Shown here: positions 7,917-17,773 of the stretch, piece by piece
How the letters are laid out: the number at the start of each line of letters is the position of its first letter
How positions within the stretch are numbered: position 1 is the first letter of the stretch
Assembly (NCBI GenBank): GCA_963790545.1
Contig: CAWBPA010000024.1
Span: 682,001 to 746,000 of the forward strand
Origin: DATBJG01 sp963790545
Lineage (GTDB): Bacteria > Acidobacteriota > Vicinamibacteria > Vicinamibacterales > JAMQPK01
DNA length: 64,000 nucleotides
Reading direction: 5' to 3'
Translations under genes and position numbers: made by a program
Notes under the pieces: model-generated
What the model was told of the DNA's origin: nothing
The model's database searches: none
The model's input: the letters and a program-made list of their open reading frames with translations, nothing else

Positions 7917-9495
7917 TTAAGAACCCGACTGAGGCGTGCGACGACGGGGGGGGGTGCCGCGTGACCCGCGCGGGAACGCAGCCCGGGTTCGTGCCGGTTC
8001 AATCAGGACGGAAGCGACAAGGCTTGCCACTGCGACAATGAGGAGTGTCGTGGTCGTGACCGGGTTGCTGCCGGCAGCGTACAGTCCAAAGCCCGTCAAC
8101 AGCACGGCGACCGCCCAATCGGTCACCCGAACCGGCAGCCGAAGGACGTTCCGCTCGCGCGTCAGGCGGCCGGGATCGAAGCGCGAGGTGAACCACAGGT
8201 GAAGGCGCAGGCTCACGGCGGTCACGACCACGATCAACAGCAGAAAGAAGAGGCGCGTACCGAAGTTGCTGGGCATCCCGCGACGAACGCGCCACACCAG
8301 ATAGAGCGGGCTCGCGTAGACCACCGAAATGGCAAGCTGATGGAACTGCCACCACCAGAGTGGACCGAGAGCGGGCGATCGATCGTCGGGCGTCCGCGAT
8401 CTCTTCGTCGCTGAGTCCACCGAAAGGGGTGTGGGATCCCGCAGCGCGCCAAGATCGGTCACGAGATCGGCCGTGCGACGGTATCGCTGACGCGGATCCT
8501 TCTGCAGGCAGACCCGAATGACGCGATCGAGCCGGCCTGCCAGACGAGCATCCAGACTCGACAGCTGCAGCGTCGACAGATCGGGCGGGTCATAACTCTG
8601 AATCCGGGCAATCGTGGACTCCGAATCGCCGCCCTCGAACGGATGTGTGCCAGACGCCAGTTCGTACAGCATCACACCGAAGGTGAACACGTCAGCCGCC
8701 GCGTCAACGTCGCGACCTTGAAACTGCTCGGGTGCCATGTAGGCCGGCGTTCCGACCACGGTCCCGTCTCGCGTCAGGCGCTCGTCGCCTGCGGCGGCGA
8801 GCTGACGTGCCAGGCCAAAGTCCAGGATCTTGACGCCTCCCTTGGCGGTGACGATCACGTTCTCCGGCTTCAGATCGCGATGGACGACACCGTGCTCGTG
8901 GGCTTCGGCAAGCCCACCGGCGACCTGCGTGGCAATGTTGAGCAGCGCGTTCGGCTCGAGCGCTCCCTCCCGGCGAAGCAGCTCCCGCAGCGTTTGCCCC
9001 TCCACATACTCGGTACACAATCCACAACGCGCCGTTCAGCTCTTCCAGCGCGTGGACGGTGGCAATGTTGTCGTGGTGCGACAGCGCAGCCGCCGCACGT
9101 GCCTCCGCCTTGAGTCGCTCGCGTCGACGCGCGTCGAGCCTGAATGCGGCTGGCAGCGTCTTGAGAGCGACCTTGCGCTCGAGCTTGGTGTCGCGTGCGA
9201 GAAAGACCACGCCCATGCCGCCTCGACCGATTTCGCGCTCGACGACGTACTGGCCGATGTGCTCGCCAGGTTTGAGCACGTCTTCCCCGCTGGCGTACGT
9301 GGTAACCGGATCGGCAGTCGTTGCAGGCGGGCTGAGAAAACCCTGCCGGTAGCTTTTCAGCAGGCTGGCAACTTCGGCCCGCAGCTCGGGATCCCCTGCG
9401 CATTCGCGATCGAGGAATGCTTCGAGGTCTGCAGGGTTATGTTCGAGGGCTGCATGAAAGACCGCTTGAACCCGCTCCCAGCGCTGCGTGTTCAC
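7917..9495 (-). CDS. Membrane-anchored Ser/Thr protein kinase (frameshifted)
   Basis: Two overlapping reading frames together give a full Hanks-type kinase. The N-terminal part (start 9495) carries the glycine loop IGRGGMGVVFLARD and the VALKTLP lysine. The C-terminal part carries HRDLKPEN and DFGLAR, the activation segment GTPAYMAPEQ and then three to four transmembrane helices. A single extra base near 9016-9022 separates them; one Y-E-Y-V-E-G hinge read-through restores the domain. The N-terminal ~90 residues resemble the helical leader common in acidobacterial and planctomycete kinases. The start overlaps the stop of the ECF sigma gene by 4 bp (ATGA), so sigma and kinase are translationally coupled. 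The G9 run near 7943 makes the last ~20 residues uncertain. Confidence 0.85.
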
Positions 9496-10061
9496 TGGCC
9501 GCCTTGTCCGTCGAGCTCGCGGCGAAGCCAGGCTTGCGCAGCGGTCCAGTCTCGTTTGACCGTGGCGACAGAAATCTTGAGGACCTTGGCAACCTCTTCG
9601 TTCGTCAGCCCGCCAAAGAACCTCAACTCCACGATTTGCACCTGACGCGGGTCGAGCGCCCCGAGCCGCCCGAGCGCTTCGTGCAAGGCCAGCACGTTGA
9701 TTTCAGCGGCCGGCACCGATGCCATGCCTTCGTCCAGGGTGATCCGTTCGCGGGCACCGCCACGCTTCGACGCATTACGGGCGCGGGCGCGCTCGACGAG
9801 AATTTCGCGCATCGAATGGGCGGCAATGGCCATGAAATGAGGACGATTCTGCCAACGCAGGCCCTTGTCTTTGAACAGCCGCAAGTACGCTTCGTGGACG
9901 AGCGCCGTTGCCTGAATGCTCTGCCCTTTCCGCTCGCGCCGAACGTAACGCGCGGCGAGGAGTCGCAATTCCCGATACACCACCGGCAGCAGCGTTTCCA
10001 GCGCGTCGTGGTCCCCGCCGCTGGCACGCTCGACCAATTCACGAAGATCCTGGCTCGCCAT
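9492..10061 (-). CDS. ECF sigma factor, Sig-70_X6 (TIGR02999) type
   Basis: 189 residues. Region 2 (VYRELRLLAARYVRRERKGQ, then ATALVHEAYLRLF) and the linker HFMAIAAHSMREILVERAR are the marks of the TIGR02999 subgroup, found chiefly in Acidobacteria and Planctomycetes. Region 4 with a helix-turn-helix (LTNEEVAKVLKISVATVKRD) follows. No anti-sigma factor is adjacent; a membrane kinase gene overlaps its stop instead. That fits the known model of ECF groups controlled by Ser/Thr kinases, with activity set by phosphorylation rather than by anti-sigma release. That link is inferred from gene order. Confidence 0.92.
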   Translation of the reverse strand: MASQDLRELVERASGGDHDALETLLPVVYRELRLLAARYVRRERKGQSIQATALVHEAYLRLFKDKGLRWQNRPHFMAIAAHSMREILVERARARNASKRGGARERITLDEGMASVPAAEINVLALHEALGRLGALDPRQVQIVELRFFGGLTNEEVAKVLKISVATVKRDWTAAQAWLRRELDGQGGQ

Positions 10062-10093
10062 TCCTTAATCACCCGCCGGCCTTCGGGGCCGAC

Positions 10094-10984
10094 TCAACGC
10101 GTCCGCTTCCGCTGCACCGGCCGAGGGGGATCGAGTGCAACGACCGGCCTGCCAGCCGCCTGCCATGCAGTCGTGATGGCTGATGCCACGGCGGCAATCG
10201 ACTCACCGAGCCTGCGTTCGAGCGTCGGTTGGGTGGCGGCAAAGAACTCGTCGTAGTAACGGTCGTCGTACTGGTCCCGCGAACCGATTGCCTTGCGATC
10301 CGCTTCCAGTACGTCTGGGACGAGCTGGACGCCCGTCAGCAGCGTCTCGAACACGAAATCCCTGATGTCCGGGATCGATCGCATTGGAGGAGGCTTGATC
10401 GTCAGCCGCGGCTGATAGCGCGTGAAGAGCTCAGATTCCCAACGGGCATGGATGCCCTCCTGCCCCGTGAGTTGACCGTCATAGTTCAGGACCGCATGAA
10501 ACGGCACGTGTCCGTCAGAGACGTAATGCCCGAGGATCGCGCTGTGCAGCTTGACCTCGGTCGCACGCGAGGGATTCTTGGCCATCTCGACAAACGCGCG
10601 TCGGAGCCAACCCATGACCTCGGCCGTGCGCCAGGGTAGCAGGCCGTTTCGTGAGAGCGTCTGAAATCCGTGCTTTTCAAGCGCCCGGTCGTAGTCGCGC
10701 GGCAGATCTTTGAACGGGTAAGGACCGTACGCGTCAATATCCAGGAAGTGCCGCGGCGACTCGTCGGTGAATCCTGCAAGGCGCCACAGATCGGGATCGA
10801 TCGTGTGCTCGACGAGGAACTGGCGATTGGCCTCGAAGAATGCACGAATCTCCGAAGGAAGCTGATCGATGGCGCGGCTCATGACAAACTGGTGCGCCTC
10901 GAAGCCCCATGCGTGGAGCCGTGCGGGCACGATCATCGTGAGCGCCACGACGAGAGCAATCGCTATTTGTCGCATAATCATCAA
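10094..10984 (-). CDS. Secreted S1/P1-nuclease / phospholipase C-fold zinc hydrolase
   Basis: 296 residues. A signal peptide (IALVVALTMIVPARLHA) would be cleaved just before WGFEAH, giving the N-terminal Trp-Gly that ligates zinc in S1/P1 nucleases and zinc phospholipase C. Downstream motifs HSAILGHYVSDGHVPFH and IHARWESELF match the HxxxD and late His ligands of that fold. Substrate is undetermined: nucleic acid or phospholipid are both possible. It lies just downstream of the sigma/kinase genes' promoter side in the same orientation, with a 32-bp gap to the sigma gene, so it may be the first gene of that operon. Confidence 0.75.
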   Translation of the reverse strand: MMIMRQIAIALVVALTMIVPARLHAWGFEAHQFVMSRAIDQLPSEIRAFFEANRQFLVEHTIDPDLWRLAGFTDESPRHFLDIDAYGPYPFKDLPRDYDRALEKHGFQTLSRNGLLPWRTAEVMGWLRRAFVEMAKNPSRATEVKLHSAILGHYVSDGHVPFHAVLNYDGQLTGQEGIHARWESELFTRYQPRLTIKPPPMRSIPDIRDFVFETLLTGVQLVPDVLEADRKAIGSRDQYDDRYYDEFFAATQPTLERRLGESIAAVASAITTAWQAAGRPVVALDPPRPVQRKRTR

Positions 10985-11045
10985 AGCTCGTCAGAAACGC
11001 GTGTGAGATTGTGCTACCGATAGTGACACCTGACAACTGAGAATT

Positions 11046-12076
11046 GTGGACAATCTGACCCATTCTCTGTTTGCGCTCACCCTCGCGCAAACCCCTCTCA
11101 AGCGCGCGGGACGCGGGACCACGCTGACCCTGCTCCTGGCGTCGAATGCTCCAGACAGCGACATCGTGGTTGCAATTGCGCGCGGCGGCGAAGCGTATCT
11201 CAGCGCCCATCGGGGCAGTTCGCACGGTCCCTTGGGGATTCTGACATTGGCCGTCGTCGTCGCCACGCTCATCTATGTCGTGCGGAAGCGAGGACGACCT
11301 CCGACGCCATTTTTCAGGCTTCTGGGCGTCGCGCTGGTTGGAACGCTTGGGCCACGTGCTGATGGATGTGCCGACGTCGTATGGAACCCGGCTGTTCAGC
11401 CCCTTCATTCAACCTGGTATGCGATCGATCTGATGCCAATCATCGACGTCTACCTGCTGGGGCTCCTCGCAATCGGGTTGATAGCCGGCCGGATGATGGT
11501 CGCGTTCCGCGGTCAGGTCGCGGTGGCTGTTTTGGTACTGATGGGTGTCAACTACGCATTCCGGACAGTGGTGCACGCGATGGCCCTTGGGCGGGCCGGC
11601 GGCAATCGCACCGATATCGTCAGTTCATGGCCAGATGCACCCCGGCCAAAACTCCCCGAGCGATTACTCGTGCCGGGCGGAACCGTGCACGCTGGAGATT
11701 GCGGCTATTCCGACGTTCGTCTCACCCTTTTCGTGGCGGATCATTCGACAGCTGTCGAACGGGTACGACATCCGCGAGATGGATCTGCTTGCTGGCGCCG
11801 AGCGGCCAATCGCCTGGTTGCCCAATGATTCGGCTCCGGCCGTGCACGCGGCGCGACAGGAGTCTGCCCCACGATCGTTTCTGGCATTCAGCCGGTTTCC
11901 CACCGCTCGCGTCAGAACTCACAAGCGATGAAACAGTCGTTCGGATCCTCGACGTCCGATTTCTCGATTCCCCCTTGGGCGAAGGCGACGAAGAGCTCAG
12001 GGGGGGTGGACTCTTTGGCGTCAGGGTGCGCATCGATCGTCAGGGCCGCATCCTTGACGATCGGTTGGGGAATTGA
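11046..12076 (+). CDS. YdjM/DUF457-type membrane-bound metal-dependent hydrolase (four frameshifts)
   Basis: The start DNLTHSLFALTLAQTPL is typical of the LexA-regulated, membrane-bound YdjM family. Conserved pieces then alternate between frames: HRGSSHGPLG, GHVLMDVPTSYGTRLFSPF, TWYAIDLMPIIDVYLLG, a transmembrane block, EIAAIPTFVSPFSWRI and finally VRVRIDRQGRILDDRLGN. Reading the whole needs shifts near 11350, 11408, 11640 and 11905 (three extra bases, one missing). All family blocks are present in order, so the locus is probably intact in the cell and damaged in the assembly, though a true pseudogene cannot be ruled out. The final TGA overlaps the nfo start by 4 bp. Confidence 0.7.
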
Positions 12077-12964
12077 CGTCCACGTCGCAAACGCCGCGTC
12101 TCGGCGCCCACATGTCCATCGCCGGCGGCCTGCCACGGGCGGTCGCGCGAGCCCGCCTGCACGGCTGCGAAAGCCTCCAGGTATTTACGCAATCGACAGG
12201 TCAATGGCGCGCGCGCACGATCCCCGACGCGGAGGCCATGACCTTCCGTACCGACAGAGCGCAATCCGGCATCGCCCCTGCCGTCGCGCACGCGAACTAT
12301 CTCATCAACGTCGCCAGTGGCGACGCGACCCTGCGTGGGCGATCAATCGCGTCTCTCGCTGACGAACTCGACCGTGCGGAACGGCTGGGGCTGCTCGGCG
12401 TCGTCTTTCATCCAGGCGCGGGCCCCGAGGTGGAAGGGTTGCAGCGCATCGGCGACGCGCTGCTCGAGATCCTGGCGGCGCGCCCTGCGCACCGGGCCCT
12501 GGTGCTTCTGGAACAGACAGCCGGACAAGGGACCTCGCTCGGCTGGCGCTTCGAGCAGATTGCACGGATTCTTGGAATTGACGGCCGAGACGCCGCGTAT
12601 CGGCGTCTGTCTCGATACCTGCCACCTCTTCGCAGCTGGCTACGACATCTCCACTGAAAACGGCTATCACCAGACGTTCGAGGATTTCGATCGCATCGTG
12701 GGTCTCGCCCGCGTGCGGGTGTTCCATCTCAACGATTCGAAACGGCCTCTCGGCAGCCGGGTCGATCGTCATGAACACATTGGCAAGGGACACATAGGGC
12801 TCGAGGGGTTCCGGCGCCTGCTCAACGATCCTCGGTTCGCTGGCATGCCCATGCTCATCGAGACTGAAAAGAGCCACAGGCGCGAAGGATCCCGGATTGT
12901 GATCGATCCGTTCGACGAGATGAACCTGCGGACGCTGCGAGGACTCTTGAGGATTGGGGATTAG
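12073..12964 (+). CDS. nfo: Deoxyribonuclease IV (AP endonuclease), one frameshift
   Basis: Endonuclease IV cuts DNA 5' to abasic sites in base-excision repair using three zinc ions in a TIM barrel. Family motifs: RLGAHMSIAGGL at the start, then LGVVFHPGAG, LLEQTAGQG, IGVCLDTCHLFAAGYD, FHLNDSKRPLGSRVDRHEHI and MLIETEK. The first part (to about 12555) and the second part (to 12964) lie in different frames, separated by one extra base near LELTAETPRIG; otherwise all metal-ligand motifs are present. The predicted TTG start overlaps the preceding stop (TTGA). Total length of about 297 residues is normal for the family. Confidence 0.88.
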
Positions 12965-13030
12965 TGATTTCGCCGATTCGTGAATCGTTGGCGATTGACG
13001 AAGGGCGATTTTGGATTTATTGGCGATTGA
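12965..13030. repeat. Word-repeat gap, family C
   Basis: Repeats of gattcgtgaatcgttggcga / ggcgattgacgaagggcgat-like words between nfo and the AMMECR1 gene. The same words fill 27250-27376. It separates convergent genes and may act as a terminator region. Confidence 0.65.
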
Positions 13031-13582
13031 CTATTGAGGATTACGCGGTTCCCCGAACACTTCCGCTTCGAACGAGAAAATTTCGGCGCCGTGCTGCCAC
13101 GCCGTGGCAGGAAGCCCCGCCTTGACGCATGTCTGCGAGAGGAACGTTTCGCGGCTCCATGCCCATTCGGTTGCAACTTGTGGCAGTAACAGGCCTCGGC
13201 GATGGTCCTGCCGAACGACCAGACCGTGTCGGCCGATCACGATGGTTGCGACGTCGGCGACCGGTTCAATGGGCCCGAGAACCGAAATTTCCAGGGTGAC
13301 CCGATCCAGCTCCTCCGGGGTCAGTGGTGGAAACCGCGGATCGTCGGTCGCCGAAGAAATGGCACACCGTGCAACCACGTCGATGAGCTGACGATCGGTC
13401 TCGATGTAGCCGATGCATCCTCGTAACTTCTGCTCGGCCTCCACCGTCACGAAGGCTCCGCTGCGTCGATCGAGGCCCCCTGTTGCAGCGAGCTCTGGCA
13501 GAGCGCTGCGTGTCAGGTGCGCAGCGATCGTCTGCCGGGCAAACCGCAGAAGACTCGAACGCTCGGATTCGTTCAGCAGCAT
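13031..13582 (-). CDS. amrA: AmmeMemoRadiSam system protein A (AMMECR1 domain)
   Basis: 183 residues from ATG 13582. The AMMECR1 fold is marked by RGCIGYIETDRQL, ATDDPRFPPLTPEEL and LEISVLGP, followed by RHGLVVRQDHRRGLLLPQVA and FLSQTCVKAGL. The start overlaps the stop of the MEMO-family gene by one base (TGATG), so the two are coupled. A longer ORF to 13762 is only read-through into the neighbour. The family co-occurs with MEMO and a radical SAM enzyme (AmrA/AmrB/AmrS naming), but the biochemical role is not settled. No radical SAM gene is in the window. Confidence 0.9.
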   Translation of the reverse strand: MLLNESERSSLLRFARQTIAAHLTRSALPELAATGGLDRRSGAFVTVEAEQKLRGCIGYIETDRQLIDVVARCAISSATDDPRFPPLTPEELDRVTLEISVLGPIEPVADVATIVIGRHGLVVRQDHRRGLLLPQVATEWAWSRETFLSQTCVKAGLPATAWQHGAEIFSFEAEVFGEPRNPQ

Positions 13583-14412
13583 CACCGGGCGGCTGGAGAG
13601 GTTCCGAATGCCGCAGCCAGATACCCCACCACCGCGTCCTTGTCTCCAGAAACGTCGCCGGAATCGGCGTACTTGAGTACGCGGGCGTGCCGAGCACCAA
13701 GGGAACGCGCCGCGCGCATGACGGCCACGGCGGGGCCCCCGCCGCAGGCGTGCTCCGGGCACGCATCGAGTGCGTCCTGCAGCCCGTCCGCATCGAACAC
13801 CGCAACATGGTCCATGACACGGCCGTCGAGCCGCGCCGCCGTCACGGCATCGTGGTAATGCGAGAGATCTGTGCTGGCGACGAGGAGGACGGCTCGTCCC
13901 GCCAGTGCGGACGACAGTCCCTCGGCAAGATCACTGATCGTCGCGTGGGTCTGATAGCCCATCACGAGCGGCACGATTGGGGTATCTGGCAGCACCCGCT
14001 GGAGGAAGGGCAGCTGCATCTCGAGTGAATGTTCACGCGTATGCGCTGTGGGATGCTCGTGGACGCTTGGTGATGCCCTGGCGATGGCATCGGCACACGA
14101 TTCGGCAATCGGGATCACGCCCAGCGGGGTTTCAAACGTGCCTCGATGGCAAATTGCCACGCCGTCAAACCCGACATAGTGCGACGGTCCGACGAGGACT
14201 GCCACGTCGTAGCGTCGTCCCGCAATTAACTTGTACGCGTACGCAGCGACCGGTCCCGAATAGCGCAGCCCGGCGTGCGGCGCGATGAGGGCGGTGATAT
14301 CGCCTTCCCATGCGGGCGCCGCGTCGTTGAGATGATGATCCACTTCTGCGGCTAACCCGTCGAACGTTCCTGGATACCACGTACCGGCAACCGCAGCCTT
14401 GCGGATAGTCAT
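13582..14412 (-). CDS. amrB: AmmeMemoRadiSam system protein B (MEMO family)
   Basis: 276 residues from ATG 14412 (TIRKAAVAGTWYPG, the usual family start). The metal-site motifs of MEMO are present: APHAGLRYSGP, GPSHYVGFDG, STDLSHYHD and CGGGPAVAVM, supplying the His, His and Cys ligands. The protein belongs to the nonheme-iron dioxygenase-like fold of extradiol enzymes, and human MEMO1 is a homologue. Gene order B then A with a 1-bp overlap matches the conserved pair in bacteria and archaea. The role of the pair is unknown; the third, radical SAM member may lie elsewhere in the genome. Confidence 0.92.
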   Translation of the reverse strand: MTIRKAAVAGTWYPGTFDGLAAEVDHHLNDAAPAWEGDITALIAPHAGLRYSGPVAAYAYKLIAGRRYDVAVLVGPSHYVGFDGVAICHRGTFETPLGVIPIAESCADAIARASPSVHEHPTAHTREHSLEMQLPFLQRVLPDTPIVPLVMGYQTHATISDLAEGLSSALAGRAVLLVASTDLSHYHDAVTAARLDGRVMDHVAVFDADGLQDALDACPEHACGGGPAVAVMRAARSLGARHARVLKYADSGDVSGDKDAVVGYLAAAFGTSPAAR

Positions 14413-14490
14413 AAGACAGTGGTCAGTGGTCAGTGTCGGTGGTGGGTAAATTCGCTCCCTCTGGCCACCAACCACTGGCCACTAACCCTC
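14413..14490. repeat. Word-repeat gap (gtcagtggtcagtg / ccactggccactaac)
   Basis: The words cagtggtcagtggtcagt and the inverted ccaccaaccactggccacta face each other across a 40-base centre between divergent amrB and gatC. The element may form a hairpin and leaves little room for promoters, which probably overlap it. Confidence 0.6.
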
Positions 14491-14509
14491 ATGTTACCAT
14501 TCACGCCTT

Positions 14510-14818
14510 ATGCCGGATTCGCTGACGCCTGCCGACGTGGACCGTGTGGCCGCATTGGCACAGCTCGAGTTGACGGAGGAAGAACGGCGCGCCTTCGTTG
14601 GCCAACTGAATGAAATCCTCGGCTACGCGCAGCAGATTCAGACGCTCGACACCACGGGCGTCGAGCCCACATCCCACGTGCTCAAGAACCATGTGGCTGA
14701 CCGCGCAGACGAACTTCGGCCTTCTCTGCCACTCGACGAAGCGTTGGCTGACGCCCCGGAAGCCGCGCCCGAGGCCGGGCTGTTCAAAGTTCCACGCGTG
14801 ATTGGCACAGGCGAATGA
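14510..14818 (+). CDS. gatC: Asp/Glu-tRNA amidotransferase subunit C
   Basis: 102 residues, the normal GatC length. Family marks: VDRVAALAQLELTEEERRAF, LNEILGYAQQI, and the proline-rich wrap VEPTSHV leading to RADELRPSLPLDEAL and the C-terminal GLFKVPRVI. GatC is the belt that stabilises GatA on GatB in the GatCAB complex, which converts Glu-tRNA-Gln and/or Asp-tRNA-Asn to the amidated forms. The stop overlaps gatA by 4 bp (ATGA), so translation is coupled. gatB is not found downstream in this window. Confidence 0.95.
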   Translation: MPDSLTPADVDRVAALAQLELTEEERRAFVGQLNEILGYAQQIQTLDTTGVEPTSHVLKNHVADRADELRPSLPLDEALADAPEAAPEAGLFKVPRVIGTGE

Positions 14819-16292
14819 CGAGCGCATTCCCGTCAACGGCACGTGAGATTCGAGATGCCGTCTCGAGCCGCCGCGTGTCGGCGGTTGAGATCTGTCGCCA
14901 CTATCTCGACCGCATCGAACGGTACGACGGCAAGCTCGGGAGCATTCCGTACAGTAGCCCCTGAGCGCGCCATCGAAGAAGCCTCTGAGGTCGATCGCAG
15001 GAACCCGTCACTGCCGCTTGCAGGAGTTCCGGTCGCCGTCAAAGACAATCTTTGTACACGCGGCCTCACGTCCACGGCTTCGTCTCGAATTCTCGATGGA
15101 TACGTTCCTCCGTACGACGCAACGGTGATTGCGCGCCTGCGGCTTGCAGGGGCGATCATCATCGGCAAGACCAACTGCGACGAGTTCGGCATGGGGTCCT
15201 CGACGGAGAACTCCGCCGTACGGGCCGTCCCGTAATCCCTGGAATCCCAACCGGATTCCAGGGGGATCGAGCGGCGGTTCCGCGGCGGCGGTTGCGGCGC
15301 GGTTGGCGCCGGTCGCACTGGGATCTGATACCGGCGGTTCCATCAGACAGCCCGCAGCGATGTGCGGCATCGTGGGCCTCAAACCCACCTACGGTCGAGT
15401 CTCACGGTACGGGTTGTTGGCGTTTGCCTCGTCACTCGATCAAATCGGCCCTCTCTCGCGCACGGTGTTCGATACGGCTCTTCTGCTTCAAGCCCTGGCC
15501 GGCCCCGATGCGGCTGACTCGACCTCAGCGTCAGCACCAGTACCGGATTATTGCGAGGCGCTGACCGGAGACGTGAAAGGCATTCGAATCGGCATTCCCG
15601 CAGCGATCCTCGACGACGGCATCGACGCCGACGTGCGCAGGGCCTTCCTGGAATCTCTCGACGTGTTGCGTAGCCGCGGGGCCACGCTGGTGGACGTCGA
15701 GCTCCCGCATGCGCGTTACGCCATCCCCACGTACTACCTGGTCGCAACGGCCGAGGCGAGCTCGAATCTTGCCAGGTACGACGGCGTCCGATATGGCTTT
15801 CGCGCCGCCAACACGGGCACCGATCTGCGCAGCATGTACTCTCGGACGCGCGCCGGCGGGTTCGGCACCGAAGTCAAGCGGCGCATCATGCTCGGCACGT
15901 ACGTGCTGAGCGCCGGCTATTACGACGCGTACTACCTCAAAGCGCTGCAAGTGCGGACGCTGATCCGTCGTGATTATGACGAGGCATTCGAACGCGTCGA
16001 GCTGGTGGCCATGCCGACCAGTCCAACACCCGCGTTCCCACTCGGTGAACGCGTCAAGGATCCTCTGCAGATGTACCTGGCCGACGTCTTCACGGTGAGC
16101 GCACCGCTCGCGGGACTGCCCGCCATCAGTGTTCCGTGCGGGTTCTCGGCCGAGAAACTGCCTGTCGGCCTTCAGTTGATCGGCCGCCCGTTCGATGAAC
16201 CGATGGTCTTGCGCGTGGCCGATGCGTACGAGCGGGCGACCGCCTGGTGGAAAGAAGAGCCGACGCTTAACCTCGACGCGACAAAGATTTGA
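14815..16292 (+). CDS. gatA: Asp/Glu-tRNA amidotransferase subunit A (two frameshifts)
   Basis: GatA is the amidase that frees ammonia from glutamine for transamidation. The Ser-cisSer-Lys triad is present across three frames: VPVAVKDN (Lys), PGGSSGGSAAAVAA and GSDTGGSIRQPA (Ser residues). Frame changes are near 14953, within KLG-AFRTVAPE (one extra G in ctcgggagc), and near 15216 (gcc-g-tacggg, extra G before YGPSRNPW). With both corrected the protein is about 491 residues, the family norm, and ends TKI at 16292. As an essential enzyme it is almost certainly intact in the cell, so the breaks are most likely assembly errors. Confidence 0.93.
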
Positions 16293-16307
16293 ACCGAGGT
16301 CGAGAAA

Positions 16308-17348
16308 CTAACGCGTTCTGCGTTGCTCAAGCCAGTCTTCGAGCTTCGCCTCAAATGCCGCCTCGCTCGCGGTTGCCTTTTCGAGAAGCGGGGCCACGGG
16401 AGGAGGCACGGTCTCGGGGACACGCGCATGGCCGAACATGTTCTCGCCGCGCACGGCGCGGAGAATCAGATCGGTGAAGCCGTCGATCCACCATGCCTCG
16501 AACGCTCGGCCGTACGCCGCCGTTGCCCTCGCTGGAGAAGAGAGATAGCCCTGCCAACCAGGTGCGGTCGCAATGTCGCGCAACTCCTCAAGAGAGTGCC
16601 CCGCTCGGCTCGGGAGCGTTTTGTAGTTGGAACGAACCAGATCGGGTCGGACAGCAAGCATGCCCGATGTTTCGCCAACGCCGGCATGAACATCCATGCC
16701 GAAGGAGGCAAGCTCTGCAGCCGAAAAGTGTTTGGCTTTGATCCGCTCTCCGTTCGATTGAATCGCCGCATCAGCCCGAAAGAGTCCCGACAGGTGCAAC
16801 ATCGTCACGCGAAACGTTTCGCTGACGAAGTCGCACGCCTCGTTGATGGCGATATTGTGTGTAGGTGAGCCGTGGCCGTTCATGACGAAAATCCATCTAA
16901 AACCGTTCTGCGCGAGCTGGCCGCCAAGATCGGCGACAACTGATCGCAACGTCGATTGTCGAATACCGTACGTCCCGGGATGGACCAACTTATCGCCCAT
17001 CTCATTGGCTCCGCTCTGCCCGTAGTTGATTGCGGGCATCATGACGACGTTCCACTCTGGCAAAGCTCGGCTCACACGCCTCGACGCGCCGTCTGCTTCG
17101 TGGGTGACGCCAAACGTGTCGGCGCCAACTGGCAGATGCGGGCCGTGTTCCTCGATCATTCCCACCGGCAAAATGAACAGCGTCCGCTGACGATCAAAGG
17201 CGTCAATCTGGGGCCAGGTGAGCTCTTCGAGCTTGTAGATTCTCGAACGAGGAGCCGAGCCACTGCGTTGTGCCACTCCCTGATCCTGCGCCGCCGCTGC
17301 GGATCCACTGATCACGCAGGCGATCAGCACGATGAGTGCTTGATTCAT
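16308..17348 (-). CDS. Creatininase-family amidohydrolase, exported
   Basis: 346 residues from ATG 17348, which follows an AGGGGG ribosome-binding site and opens a signal peptide (ALIVLIACVISGSAAAAQ); the upstream ORF extension is not used. The creatininase family (PF02633) metal-site motifs are present: GMIEEHGPHLPVGADT, MNGHGSPTHN and DVHAGVGETSGML. Members cleave cyclic amides such as creatinine or formamide intermediates in riboflavin/F420-type pathways, and the substrate here is unknown. A secretory signal is unusual for this family, though exported versions are common in Acidobacteria. The C-terminus extends about 60 residues beyond the core. Confidence 0.88.
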   Translation of the reverse strand: MNQALIVLIACVISGSAAAAQDQGVAQRSGSAPRSRIYKLEELTWPQIDAFDRQRTLFILPVGMIEEHGPHLPVGADTFGVTHEADGASRRVSRALPEWNVVMMPAINYGQSGANEMGDKLVHPGTYGIRQSTLRSVVADLGGQLAQNGFRWIFVMNGHGSPTHNIAINEACDFVSETFRVTMLHLSGLFRADAAIQSNGERIKAKHFSAAELASFGMDVHAGVGETSGMLAVRPDLVRSNYKTLPSRAGHSLEELRDIATAPGWQGYLSSPARATAAYGRAFEAWWIDGFTDLILRAVRGENMFGHARVPETVPPPVAPLLEKATASEAAFEAKLEDWLEQRRTR

Positions 17349-17515
17349 GCGTTCCCCCTTTGTCGTCCACTGTCCAGCCCAATACAACGGAACGGGAAGA
17401 TCGACCCGGCCCTCCCCTCCTATTTTTCTACCGATGCAGTTCGAGTCCGACATCCGGGCGCTACATGAGTTGCACAAACCACCCACACGAGGACGCCGCC
17501 GTCCAATCGAAAATT

Positions 17516-17760
17516 TGAACCACGAAGTCACGAAGACAGAATGATTGTGATCGGAGAACCTTTTGAGTCTCTTCGTGATCTTTGTGTCTTAGTGGTTTGT
17601 TCTGGTGCGTGGCCGTCGTGCCCGCGACGTCACGAAGATTGGAACCACGAAGTCACGAAGACAGATTTTCAAGAGAGGATCTTTTTCGGTTACTTCGTGT
17701 TCTTCGTGTCTTAGTGGTTGTTCTGATGCGTGGCCGTCGTGTCCTTCGTGGTCGTGACGA
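17516..17760. repeat. Two tandem fold-back units (family D)
   Basis: Unit 1 begins gaaccacgaagtcacgaaga at 17516 and ends cttagtggtttgttctggtg... near 17620; unit 2 repeats the pattern from 17642 to about 17740. Within each unit the left word (accacgaagtcacgaagac) is the approximate reverse complement of the right word (cttcgtgtcttagtggtt). Each unit is followed by tgcgtggccgtcgtg. The gap 17349-17773 holds this repeat and, at 17349-17515, nothing I can identify. Confidence 0.85.
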
Positions 17761-17773
17761 CTTGGGCTTTGCC

